Part shown: positions 43,495 through 52,468 of the stretch, one piece after another
Position numbering within the stretch: the stretch's first letter is position 1
Layout: each line of letters opens with the position of its first letter
Assembly: GCA_014529385.2 (NCBI GenBank)
Contig: CM043968.1
Coordinates: 26,673,013-26,737,012 of the forward strand
Direction: 5' to 3'
DNA length: 64,000 nucleotides
DNA from: Adiantum capillus-veneris
Lineage: Eukaryota > Streptophyta > Polypodiopsida > Polypodiales > Pteridaceae
Notes under the pieces: model-generated
Told to the model about the DNA's origin: nothing
The model's database searches: none
Seen by the model: the letters and a program-made list of their open reading frames with translations, nothing else
Translations under genes and position numbers: made by a program

Positions 43495-44832
43495 TCAAGG
43501 GGTCAAGGTAGGTTGCAAATCGAAGGCTTCCAGGTAAAGTGATAACACAGTTGGTGACTCTGCATGTTCACCTTCTTCCATCCACTTGGCATCCATTGGT
43601 GGATAGTTTTTGAACTTTACCAAGTAACGCCTAGCAACCTTGCCTTTCACTTTCCTTTCTTTGTGTGCCAAAATCTGTTCAGGGACCAAGATCTCGTCAA
43701 GTTCCTCGACTTCCGGCTGATCTTCAGCTGGCATATCTTCTGGCACATCACCCACATAGGGTCTGAGAAGACTCACATGAAACGCATTGTGAATCTTCCA
43801 ACTGTCAGGCAATTTCAGCCTATATGCAACATCACTGATTATGTCGCATACTTGAAAAGGCCCATAGTAACGCATGCTGAGCTTTGGAAACAGTCTTTCC
43901 TTGCCCTTCATCTTCTTTAACCGTGCCTTTTCAAAGCGTAAAAGCACCCAATCACCAAGTGAATATACCACTTCACGACGGTGACGATCAGCTGCTTTCT
44001 TTTGCTTTGCCTGAGTCCTTTCTAAGGCCACTTTGACCTTCTTGTACATTTCATCCATGTCCTGAACATACTTATCTGCTTCAAATATCTTGTCCTTTGT
44101 ATGCAGTATGGGAGGAACTTTCTTGCCACCTTCAACTATCTCAAAGGGTGCCTTGCCAGTTGATGAATGCACTGTATTATTGTATGCATACTCCACCAAT
44201 GGCAAATACTGCTCCCACTTTCCTTTATGCTCTAACACATAGCACTTCAGCAGATCTAGGACAGTAGAATTTGCCTCTTCTGACTGCCCATCTGTTTGAG
44301 GATGAAATGACGAAGAGAATTTGAGCGTGGTGCCCATATTCTCAAACAAGCCTCTCCAGAACAAACTTGTCATGTGTGGATCACGGTCGCTAACAATCGA
44401 CTGTGGCATGCCATGATACTTGAAAATATTGCTCATAAACAAGCGTGCCATCTGATCTGGCTTTATCTTCTTCCTGACAGGAATAAAATGAGCCTGTTTG
44501 CTGAATCTGCAAATAATGGTCCAAATACCATCGTTTCTTGTCTGCGTTCTCGGAAGATCAAAGATAAAATCCATAGCAATACTTTCCCATGGTTTATCTG
44601 GAATAGGTAGTGGTTGCAATAACCCTGGTGCCTTTTGCCTGTCAAACTTGACCTTTTGGCATATTAGGCATTCTCGCACAAAGGCATCCACATCTCTTCT
44701 CAATGTAGGCCAATAGAAGAATGTCTCAACCGCTTTAACTGTAGCATCGATACCACGATGCCTTGCATACGGTGGGACATGACTCTCTTCCATAACTTTG
44801 CGTCGCAATGGCTTTGTGACACAATCTGCCAT
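43495..44832 (-). CDS. M integrase with C-terminal chromodomain
   Basis: Inserts element cDNA into the genome. Residues in this 445-codon frame: zinc-binding H18, H25, C55, C58 (CLICQK); catalytic core D88 (AMDFIFDLP), D149 (VSDRDP) and E185 (DGQSEE), the D,D35E spacing. The C-terminal region has [19 protein letters not shown] and [11 protein letters not shown], then a chromodomain about 375-430 ([31 protein letters not shown]), which in chromoviruses guides insertion to chromatin marks. The frame opens with MADCVTKPLR, but this Met is only the first after a frameshift; the natural product is part of the pol polyprotein. Confidence 0.92.
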   Translation of the reverse strand: MADCVTKPLRRKVMEESHVPPYARHRGIDATVKAVETFFYWPTLRRDVDAFVRECLICQKVKFDRQKAPGLLQPLPIPDKPWESIAMDFIFDLPRTQTRNDGIWTIICRFSKQAHFIPVRKKIKPDQMARLFMSNIFKYHGMPQSIVSDRDPHMTSLFWRGLFENMGTTLKFSSSFHPQTDGQSEEANSTVLDLLKCYVLEHKGKWEQYLPLVEYAYNNTVHSSTGKAPFEIVEGGKKVPPILHTKDKIFEADKYVQDMDEMYKKVKVALERTQAKQKKAADRHRREVVYSLGDWVLLRFEKARLKKMKGKERLFPKLSMRYYGPFQVCDIISDVAYRLKLPDSWKIHNAFHVSLLRPYVGDVPEDMPAEDQPEVEELDEILVPEQILAHKERKVKGKVARRYLVKFKNYPPMDAKWMEEGEHAESPTVLSLYLEAFDLQPTLTP

Positions 44833-45361
44833 GCATCATCATGAACCCATCTTTGAGAAGATAGTGTTCATGACGTTGTCCATCCATTAGTTGCTCGAAG
44901 ACCCTTGCAAAATCTTCATCATTTGCATACTGTTCTCTCATATCATCAAGTTCATGATGATAAGGAATCGACACAGCTGAAATTTGTGGCTTCCTTGACA
45001 AGGCATCAGCCACAACGTTCTTCTTGCCTTCCACATGCACAATCTGAAAATGGAACATGGACAAGATATTTGCCCATCGCATATGCTTCTCAGATAACTT
45101 TGTTTGTGTCAAGAAGTATCGCAAGGTCTGATGGTCCGTTTGGACAACGAAATCTGCACCTAGCAGGTAGTATTTCCAACTTAAGAGCGCATGAATCACA
45201 GCCAGTAACTCTTTCTCATAGACCTGCATGGTCATCTCTGGCCCTTGCAAAATTCTGCTCTCATAGGCTACTACCCTGCCATCTTGCATTAGCGCTGCAC
45301 CAATGTTACTACCGCAGGCATCACACTGGAACAAATGACTTCCTAAGATCTGGCAACACAA
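44735..45361 (-). pseudogene. M RNase H segment between two frameshifts
   Basis: Contains CDACGSNIGAALMQDGRVVA, YEKELLAVIHALLSWKYYLL, FVVQTDHQTLRYFL and VADALSRKP, the RNase H1-like domain that degrades RNA in RNA-DNA hybrids. The acidic residues D (CDA), E (EKELLA) and D (TDHQ) are present. Upstream it leaves the frame of RT near 45325-45345 and downstream it leaves the frame of integrase near 44820-44832. Both look like single small indels. Confidence 0.85.
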
Positions 45362-48300
45362 TGACTGGATCTGAAGTCATCTTTTCCTTTAAGAGATTAA
45401 AAGCTGAAATCTCTTTTTGTGTCCATCTAAAGATGACTGCCTTCTTTTGAAGAGCATGTAAAGGTGAAGCAATCTCAGCGAAATTTCGGATAAACCGTCT
45501 GTAATAGGAGCATAGTCCCAAAAAGCTTCGGACATCATGCACCGTCTTCAAATTTGGCCATGACTTGATCGCTTCAACTTTTGCAGGATCCATTCTGACA
45601 CCATCTTTTGAGACAATGTGTCCCAGAAAGTAAATCTCTTCCAGAAAAAACTCACTTTTCTTTGCATTGATGAGCAACCTATGACTGCGTAGCTCTTTGA
45701 ACACAATGGCCAAGTGATGCCTATGCTCCTCTTCATTCTTTGAGTAGACTATCATGTCATCAAAGAATGTACCAACAAACTGCTGGTGTGGACGGAAAAT
45801 TCTGTCCATCATCCTATTGAACGTAGCAGGAGCATTTGTGAGACCAAAGGGCATCACTAAAAATTCGTAAAGGCCAAACGTCGTTCTAAAAGCAGTCTTG
45901 TGCACATCCTCTGATCTAATGCGGATCTGATGGTACCCACTCTTTAGATCTATCCTGCTAAACATAGCTGCTCCTTCTAATTTGTCCATAATATCATCAA
46001 TTCTAGGTATAGGGAACCTATTCTTGATGGTATTCTTGTTCAGTGCACGGTAGTCGATGCACATTCGCCATGAGCCATCCTTTTTCTGCACCAACAACAC
46101 TGGAGAATAGAATGGAGATGAACTGGGCTGAATCAGCCCCTTTTCTAACAGCTCCTGTACTTGGCCCATTATCTCTTTCTGCTGAGCCGCACTAACCCTG
46201 TATGGAGGCTTATTTGGTGGGCTACTGCCTGGCACCAAATCTATCGCATGGTCCTCGGGTCTCTCTGGCGGTAATTGAGACGGTAATGAATCGGAAAAAC
46301 AGTCACTATACTGTTGTAAAAACATTGACCTTTCTTTATCTAGCACAGATAAATTTGATTCATCACAATCTGACACTTCACGTGCAACAACCAAGTACGC
46401 AGAAAGATGCTTTTTCATTACAAAAGTAATAGCAGAAGCTGATACAGTAGGAATAGACTCCCCTTTAAGCTTTACATCCAGAATGTGAGTCTTTCCCCTG
46501 CTCTGTACAGTGATCTTTTTGTTGTAGGCATCTATGATTCCCTGTACACGAAACAACCAAGGAATACCTAACAACACATCACATCCGTCCAGTGGCATGA
46601 TGTAAAATTCTTCAGCATCTACATAGGACTGGATATGTAGACGCAACTTTCCAATGATGGGTGTCACAGCCTCTGTATGGCCAGGACATGCCAAACCTGC
46701 CTCTGCTGTATACCCCATCTCTTCAGGTCTGATTCCCAACTTTGAAGCCAATTCTGGGGAAATGAAGTTGGCTTTGGCACCTGGATCAAAGAAGATAAGC
46801 ACTGTTTGATCCCTGACCTTTCCCCATGCTCTGCAAAGCTCACTTGCATCTGAATTTGGCTTATCGCCCACCATATCTGGCACTAGACCAGCCATGGGCT
46901 TCTTTCCTTTCCTGTCCTCCTTGTCTTCAGAATCAGCTGGCCTTTTCTTTGTAGGACAATTGTAAGCAATGTGGCCAGGCTGCTCACATATAAAGCATTT
47001 GTTCTCTGTCCTCAGGACCTTCTTTTGCTCTTCTGACTTGCGAGGAAAACGTCTTTTCCATTTCTTCGCTGGTCCCTTTTCTGATTCAGCCGTAGCTTTA
47101 TCTTTCCTTGCGTTGGCTAACTCCTGAGTCTCTTTAGGAGCCTCATTGGGAACGTGCTTCTTGGCTGAATTTTTCTTGCCTGATCCTACCTTGACGCCAG
47201 TGTTAAATTCACAATCTTCTCCCTTGAGCAAACCATTGCCAGTGTTTGCTACCTCGATGAGCTGCGTCAAAGTAGTGACTTTTGTCTTCGTGCAGTACTT
47301 TCTCAATCCTTTGGGTAGGCCACAACAGTATTTTTCAATCTGTTCTGTCAATGGCACAAACCTATAGGAAGTTACTGGAAGTAGAGCTTTCCAAAACTTC
47401 CGATTGTAATCATCCAGATTTCTGCAAGTGGCAGCATTTAGCTGGTGCCATTCTGTCATGACATCTGCTTCGAAATCATCAGATAACCATGCTGCTGCAA
47501 AAATCTGCTTGAAGTAAATCCATGTGGACGGAGCTTGCCCTTGAAGCAATAAAGTTGTCCACCATTGTCCCGCATTCCCTATCAAGAAAGTGGCTGCCTT
47601 GCGGACCTTTGAAGCCTCTGTAAAGTTTCCCCCTGCATAGGCCTTGTCAAACTGCTGGAGGAATGAGAGAGCCTTCTTCCTGTCATCAAACCCTGTAAAG
47701 GTCGTGAATGACACACCTTTGCCACCTTCTTTGTACGGAGTTGGCCTCTCCAGCGGCGTTAAATTGTCATATGGAAGTGACTGAAACATGGGAACACTAT
47801 TAGGGTTCATTTGTGTTCCTTGGCCGCTATTAACTTGACCTGGAAACGCCATATTTGGCTGCTGATTTGTAATTCCAGCCATACCAAAATTTGCTTGTGG
47901 CATCCCAAATTGGCCCTGAGTGCTCTGAAACCCTGGTTGCATACCCATGACACTGTACATGGGGTTAGGCATCATCGTTTGAGCACCCCCAAACACTGTT
48001 CCTGGCGTGTAAAACTGATTTCCAGGTGCATGACCAGCCATGCTCTGGAATACCGATCCACCTCCAAAATAGCCAGGGTGTACTGAAGGTGGTGGGAAGA
48101 CCTGTTGCATAGCCTGTAAGTTGCTTCCCTGCCCATTAGAACCAGCTATAGGCTGCTGAAAGGTGGCGGGCTGAACTGGTACAGCTTGAAATACTGGCAT
48201 CTCAGCCACCTGTTCTTGCACCTTAGGCATAGGTTGTGGAGACTGCATGTTCTCCGTCAAGTGTACAGGTGTTTCCATTGACTGTGCGGTATGAGACACC

Positions 48301-48605
48301 TGTGCTCGAGCCTTAACAGGCTTTTGAATATGATCCAGTGACCCAACTTGCTGAGACGGAACAGGAGGTTGCAGAAAGGCTAAAAACCTCGGGTTCTGCA
48401 TTACTTGTGTGAACATAGCCACAGCAGTAGCCAACTGGGTCCTGAATATATCATCATCAGTCTGTGGTGGTCTTGAGGACTCACCCACTTCATGTGTCTG
48501 TTGACCCTGTGAAGAGGAAACCTCTTCAGTCACATCATCTGGTCTATCAGCCATAATTGCAATTCCCTGTGTCTGGTCTATGATCCCCTGTGTCTTCAAG
48601 CCCAA
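45321..48605 (-). CDS. M Gag-protease-reverse transcriptase polyprotein
   Basis: One 1094-codon frame with no stop between gag and pol. The likely start is Met18 (48554, MADRPDDVTEE), which aligns with MDGNKEE of A and B. Residues 1-300 are Gln/Pro/Met-rich; capsid-like 300-460 (DDRKKALSFLQQFDKA, GQWWTTLLLQG, EQIEKYCCGLPKGLRKYC). Zinc knuckle C537, C540, H545, C550. Protease active site FFDPGA with D607; CDVLLGIPW 675-683. RT: KKDGSWRMCIDYRALNK 841-857, FSRIDLKSGYHQ 882-893 with catalytic D885, and FFDD 947-950. It ends in the connection region at LPDLRKSF, where a frameshift cuts off RNase H. Confidence 0.95.
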   Translation of the reverse strand: MGLKTQGIIDQTQGIAIMADRPDDVTEEVSSSQGQQTHEVGESSRPPQTDDDIFRTQLATAVAMFTQVMQNPRFLAFLQPPVPSQQVGSLDHIQKPVKARAQVSHTAQSMETPVHLTENMQSPQPMPKVQEQVAEMPVFQAVPVQPATFQQPIAGSNGQGSNLQAMQQVFPPPSVHPGYFGGGSVFQSMAGHAPGNQFYTPGTVFGGAQTMMPNPMYSVMGMQPGFQSTQGQFGMPQANFGMAGITNQQPNMAFPGQVNSGQGTQMNPNSVPMFQSLPYDNLTPLERPTPYKEGGKGVSFTTFTGFDDRKKALSFLQQFDKAYAGGNFTEASKVRKAATFLIGNAGQWWTTLLLQGQAPSTWIYFKQIFAAAWLSDDFEADVMTEWHQLNAATCRNLDDYNRKFWKALLPVTSYRFVPLTEQIEKYCCGLPKGLRKYCTKTKVTTLTQLIEVANTGNGLLKGEDCEFNTGVKVGSGKKNSAKKHVPNEAPKETQELANARKDKATAESEKGPAKKWKRRFPRKSEEQKKVLRTENKCFICEQPGHIAYNCPTKKRPADSEDKEDRKGKKPMAGLVPDMVGDKPNSDASELCRAWGKVRDQTVLIFFDPGAKANFISPELASKLGIRPEEMGYTAEAGLACPGHTEAVTPIIGKLRLHIQSYVDAEEFYIMPLDGCDVLLGIPWLFRVQGIIDAYNKKITVQSRGKTHILDVKLKGESIPTVSASAITFVMKKHLSAYLVVAREVSDCDESNLSVLDKERSMFLQQYSDCFSDSLPSQLPPERPEDHAIDLVPGSSPPNKPPYRVSAAQQKEIMGQVQELLEKGLIQPSSSPFYSPVLLVQKKDGSWRMCIDYRALNKNTIKNRFPIPRIDDIMDKLEGAAMFSRIDLKSGYHQIRIRSEDVHKTAFRTTFGLYEFLVMPFGLTNAPATFNRMMDRIFRPHQQFVGTFFDDMIVYSKNEEEHRHHLAIVFKELRSHRLLINAKKSEFFLEEIYFLGHIVSKDGVRMDPAKVEAIKSWPNLKTVHDVRSFLGLCSYYRRFIRNFAEIASPLHALQKKAVIFRWTQKEISAFNLLKEKMTSDPVIVLPDLRKSFVPV

Positions 48606-48662
48606 AACTGACCAAGGCTCACTTCTATGGGAAAAAGTGATTTAGTCCCGTCGATGGAACCA
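48606..48662 (-). promoter_or_regulatory. M primer binding site and leader
   Basis: Minus TGGTTCCATCGACGGGAC directly follows the LTR. It matches my recollection of the plant tRNA-Glu 3' end complement at about 16 of 19 positions and does not match initiator-Met. A weakened leader hairpin (CACTT...AAGTG) follows. Confidence 0.65.
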
Positions 48663-50141
48663 TGAAACCGGCCTGTTCAATCCAAAAAGGGCGGTAGACT
48701 TTACTTTAAACCTTGATTTAGCTTTCACCCATTATTAGTCGTCTATTTTACCTGTACTTTCAAGACACAACAAAGGGGAGAGGGATACAGGCTGCTAGAT
48801 TGCACCTGTATGAGTAGACGGACACCAGATTGGCCCCTAACTTAGGCGCCCCTTTCGGTATTTCTTTATTGTTAAAAAGAGGGAATAAACGCTGAGGTTC
48901 CCTACAAGCTGCCCCGCACAAACTCGGCTGAATTTCCACTGTTCCAGCCCGATTTCGGCAGCATAACTGTACTAGAACCCTTCACGGTCAGTATTCCCAC
49001 GCATTGACCGACTTTCCCGACGCATACGGGCACTTTGCAAAACCTGACGAGAATCTGCAGCACGCTGAATTCTCTGTTTTCAGTCCTGAAAATGCGCCAG
49101 ATCACCTGTACAGCGGTCCCCTTGCGTCCCCGAACCTCCTGGGGGTATTAGGGTCCGTATAGGGCCAAAACCCTAAACCTGCAAAAATACACAGCAGGCT
49201 GTAATTTACTGTCTCTGGCTCCATTTCGCGTGCCGGTCGCATCCTTAGCAAGTCCTCGAGCTCCCGCACCTGTAGGGCTACTTGCTCTTTGAATCGGACG
49301 AGATTTCTGGCGTGAAACCTCTCCGAATTCACCTGTACCTGCGGGGGGATTAGCCGCTAGCTAATCCAGTACCTGTGCAAGAGGCTCTTGCCTCGGCAAT
49401 CGCGCATGAACCCACACAACTGTACATTGGTCAAATGAAGAGCCCACTAGAGGGGCATAACATACTGCCAAAGGGGAGAGAGAGGGCAGTGCGTAGCGTG
49501 CAGGGCATCACTCCTGGCACCGCACTGTGCATAAGAGGGAAAGCAAGCACTCCATAGCTCTTAACCTGTGACAGAGACTTGCAAAATGAGCCTCCCAGCT
49601 ATAAATCACGTTTTTGCCTTCTCTATAAGTAGTAAACTGGCCTCAGAGTGCCAAGTGTCACTCATTTGTGCATTTTCCCGCTTTAGACCCTCGGGTCTAA
49701 AAATATCTCACCTGCAGCCTCTGTTGACTTGGCCATAGAGTAACAAAATGATCCCCATGTCAAACTGCACGTAATGACGCGAAGACATTTTCAGGTCCCA
49801 AAATAGCACTTCCCTAAATTTTAGGAGATGCTGCCATTGTATCTTTCTAGGTCATCCGACCCTCTTTGTACACTGCGGCCACATCCAGAACTGAAATGTA
49901 GCCTCTGTAGCAAAGGATTCCACTTTGGCTAGTCAATGACCCCACTTTGGCTAACCATAGTCTTTGTCCAACCTTAGTGCTCTCTTGCCCTCAGGCCTGG
50001 ACTCCCTCTTGACAGTTCCACACTAGCTATGCAATGCAGGGCAGTTAGATTTCCCGAGGGGTGTTTCCAAAAAGTGAAAGTAAATAGATAATAAGAAAGA
50101 AATCAACAAAAAGGATAGATAGTAGTCACACGCTGGTGACA
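48663..50141 (-). repeat. 5' LTR of M
   Basis: Same ends and length as the 3' LTR. Shared motif (minus AATAAAGAAATACCG) at 48845-48870. A TATA-like CTTATAGAG (minus) lies near 49621. Confidence 0.95.
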
Positions 50142-51299
50142 TCTCACCTTCCAGACTCAGGGCATGGCATCCTTGCAACTCTTTTCCAACTCTCTTTCCA
50201 GAGTCCTCTTCCCGCAGAACAACTCTGCTTTCCCGGACACGAAGTCCTTACTTGGGAATCCCAACTTCCGGATCACAACTTGAGAGACTACCTCTCTCCG
50301 ATCCGTGGATCTACTTCCCAAACTCGGGTACAAAACCCTTGGGCTGATCCGGCTCGAGTTCCTCAGAGCGCTCTTCTCCTGCAGAGGCTCATGCCTTCCT
50401 CTGCTCCTACTCCCTCACGAAGAGGAAGTACACCTGCAATCAAATACTCAAAGATCAGAACATGAAAATCGTTACCTTCAAAGTCTCGACGCTCGAAACG
50501 CAACTCCGTTCTCGAAAAGCAATTCCCCAGAAGACATCTCTCCATAGAAAATCCTCTCTTCCAATCCTACACACAAAAGAGGTGTGTTCTCGGGTTCCTT
50601 CTCGTAAATCAGCCCTGTCTACGACGTTTATGGGCTGAAAACAGAGAAAAACAGCAACTTGTCGCGATGGAAACACGCTTCATAGGCATTTCTTCGCGAG
50701 GGAACTCGCGCACTGGGTCTTGGCGACATCTGGTAACACTTGGGGCAGCCATGGGCATCACCGGCAACGTCTTCGTTACGGCTGAAATTTGCAGTAGCAT
50801 CTCCTCCTTGCAAAGATTGGTCCTCCTCTCTGAGTGAGGGCATGTGATGCTTTTATAGCTCCTAGCCACGGGCACGAATAGCTGCTCGCGTAGAGATCGC
50901 GGCCGTTTTTTTTTGTTTTTGTTTTTGTTTTTGTTTTTTTTTTCTGTTCTGCCAGAAAAAGAGAGAGAAAACATTGGCTGATCTGTTGCCTTATTTATCA
51001 GATGGCTGCCCACTTATTAAGTGGACGGCCGGCGTATTTGAAAAATAGTATGAACCTGCCCAAAAACTCAATAAAACCTTATAAGTTAAAAACAATGCTT
51101 TCACAGCACTTCCCAGGCGTCCCTGGATGCAATCACATGCACAGTTGCAATGCAGACATAGACTTCCTCGCGGGAAAGCATCTGCTTTCTCGAAAAGCAA
51201 TCCCGCTTTCTCAAAAAGCATCTGTTTTTCCTCAAAGTTTCCTCTGAACCCATCTTCATTCAAGTGCTTGCTTTTTCCTTGTGCACAATTCTAACACAG

Positions 51300-51760
51300 T
51301 TCGGAATTTCCTCCCGACTATGGATATTCCCTTTCCGATGCACCCGTCACCCACCTTGTGACGCATAAGGAATACCCATCACCTAGTCCTTTCCTACCGA
51401 ACTTACGGTACAATCTCCTTCACGATGCTCTATGTCACCCATCCTATGACGCATCAGAGATGTCCGTTCCCGGATGGTCGGATACTTCTTCCCGATGCTC
51501 CCTATCACCCATCCGATGTGACGCATCAGAAGTACCCGTTCTTGGTGGCCTTACAGATATTCCCTTTCACAGTGCTCCTGCCATTACTGTGAATGACGCA
51601 CTAGGAATATTTTGTACTCGGATGTCTCCAGTGAGAAAAACCCTCTTACTTAAAATTCCAATAATTCATTTAGAATTATTTTTCCTTGGTGTTCCAAGCG
51701 AGAAAACCCTCTCACTTATAAATCCAATAATTCATATAGAATTATTTTTCTGTCAGATAA
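51300..51760. repeat. Two sets of tandem repeats at right end of LTR I
   Basis: First, about four degenerate 70-90-bp units with CGATGCTC, TCACCCATC and GTGACGCATCAG (51310-51615). Then two ~60-bp units with GAGAAAACCCTCTCACTTA, CCAATAATTCAT and TAGAATTATTTTTC (51632-51755). Such repeats are common in LTR U3 regions, where they bind activators. Confidence 0.75.
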
Positions 51761-51776
51761 AGCCAATTTGGCAACA

Positions 51777-52414
51777 TAAACCATGACTCTACGGTCATTT
51801 ATGGTACCATACATGTGTACCATGTCATGAGGACCTACGTTAGGCTGCCACATAGTTGGTTCATTGAACAAGCATGACGCTCATCACAGTGGCACACCGT
51901 TACCTCCCTGAACTCTCCAAAATTGAGAGGAAGCCTTTGCACGGTGTGAACTGCTTAGACGATTTACCATCTCTCTTATTCAAGGGTTCCTCATCGTCTT
52001 CCTCGATGATGTCGGTATTCATAAAATTTGGCTCATCGTTCAAAAGTGGGTCATGAGAATGGGCTGCCTCTACGGGCACGCTGGGTCTAATGGCAAGAAC
52101 TACTTACGTAAAGGGCGTTGGCGGGTCACATGAGGTGACCGGCGAACGCGCTCCAGAGCGGGAAAGCACTTGGTGTCTACGGCCAGATAGCTCAATCGAG
52201 ATTAAGCATGTAACCGATGATAGCAAGCCCGAAAAACGGTGTCGCAATCAGTTATGAGTCGTAGCCGAACTTGGCGTAGAAAATCCTTCCTCGAATTTCT
52301 TTGAAAATATCATTGCCTGTGCGTATGAGCACGCCTTAGTGAGCTTAACTTTTGAAGTATTGAACCACTCATTCTCTATAAAAACCTTGGACCTTGTATT
52401 AACCTCTACCCTTT

Positions 52415-52419
<5 letters not shown>
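51777..52419 (-). other. Sequence right of LTR I, possible gypsy remnant
   Basis: The minus strand has an acidic open piece, VPVEAAHSHDPLLNDEPNFM then IIEEDDEEPLNKRDGK (about 52070-51900), with stops beyond. It could be coding sequence upstream of the protease at 41075, displaced by LTR I, but I cannot align it to a known domain. Confidence 0.35.

Positions 52420-52468
<49 letters not shown>
52420..52468. repeat. (AG)n microsatellite
   Basis: About 24 AG units. Confidence 0.95.

Larger units (their letters stand above)
41443..50141 (-). mobile_element. Element M: near-intact Ty3/gypsy chromovirus, TSD tctca
   Basis: LTRs 41443-42921 and 48663-50141 are both 1479 bp and differ at about eleven positions by eye. 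TSD tctca is exact (41438-41442, 50142-50146). The 8.7-kb minus-strand order is 5' LTR, primer site, gag-protease-RT ORF, RNase H, integrase, chromodomain, 3' untranslated region, polypurine tract, 3' LTR. Two frameshifts split pol. It is the youngest and most complete element here, and the likely source family for A, B and G. Confidence 0.95.
41089..51776 (-). mobile_element. Probable solo LTR I, split by element M
   Basis: Left end TGTCACAAACGGG at 41089; proposed right end GGCAACA at 51776. After removing M and one copy of its TSD the length is about 2 kb. Flanks are aaaac (left) and taaac (right), four of five matching. The sequence is rich in GGAACTTCCG- and TCTCGAAAAGC-type repeats and U3-like tandem repeats on the right. 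No primer site or polypurine tract adjoins it. The right boundary is tentative. Confidence 0.55.

Noticed and set aside
45321-48605. The 1094-codon frame as a host gene
   Set aside because: It has gag, zinc knuckle, retropepsin and RT motifs in order and is flanked by LTRs and a TSD.
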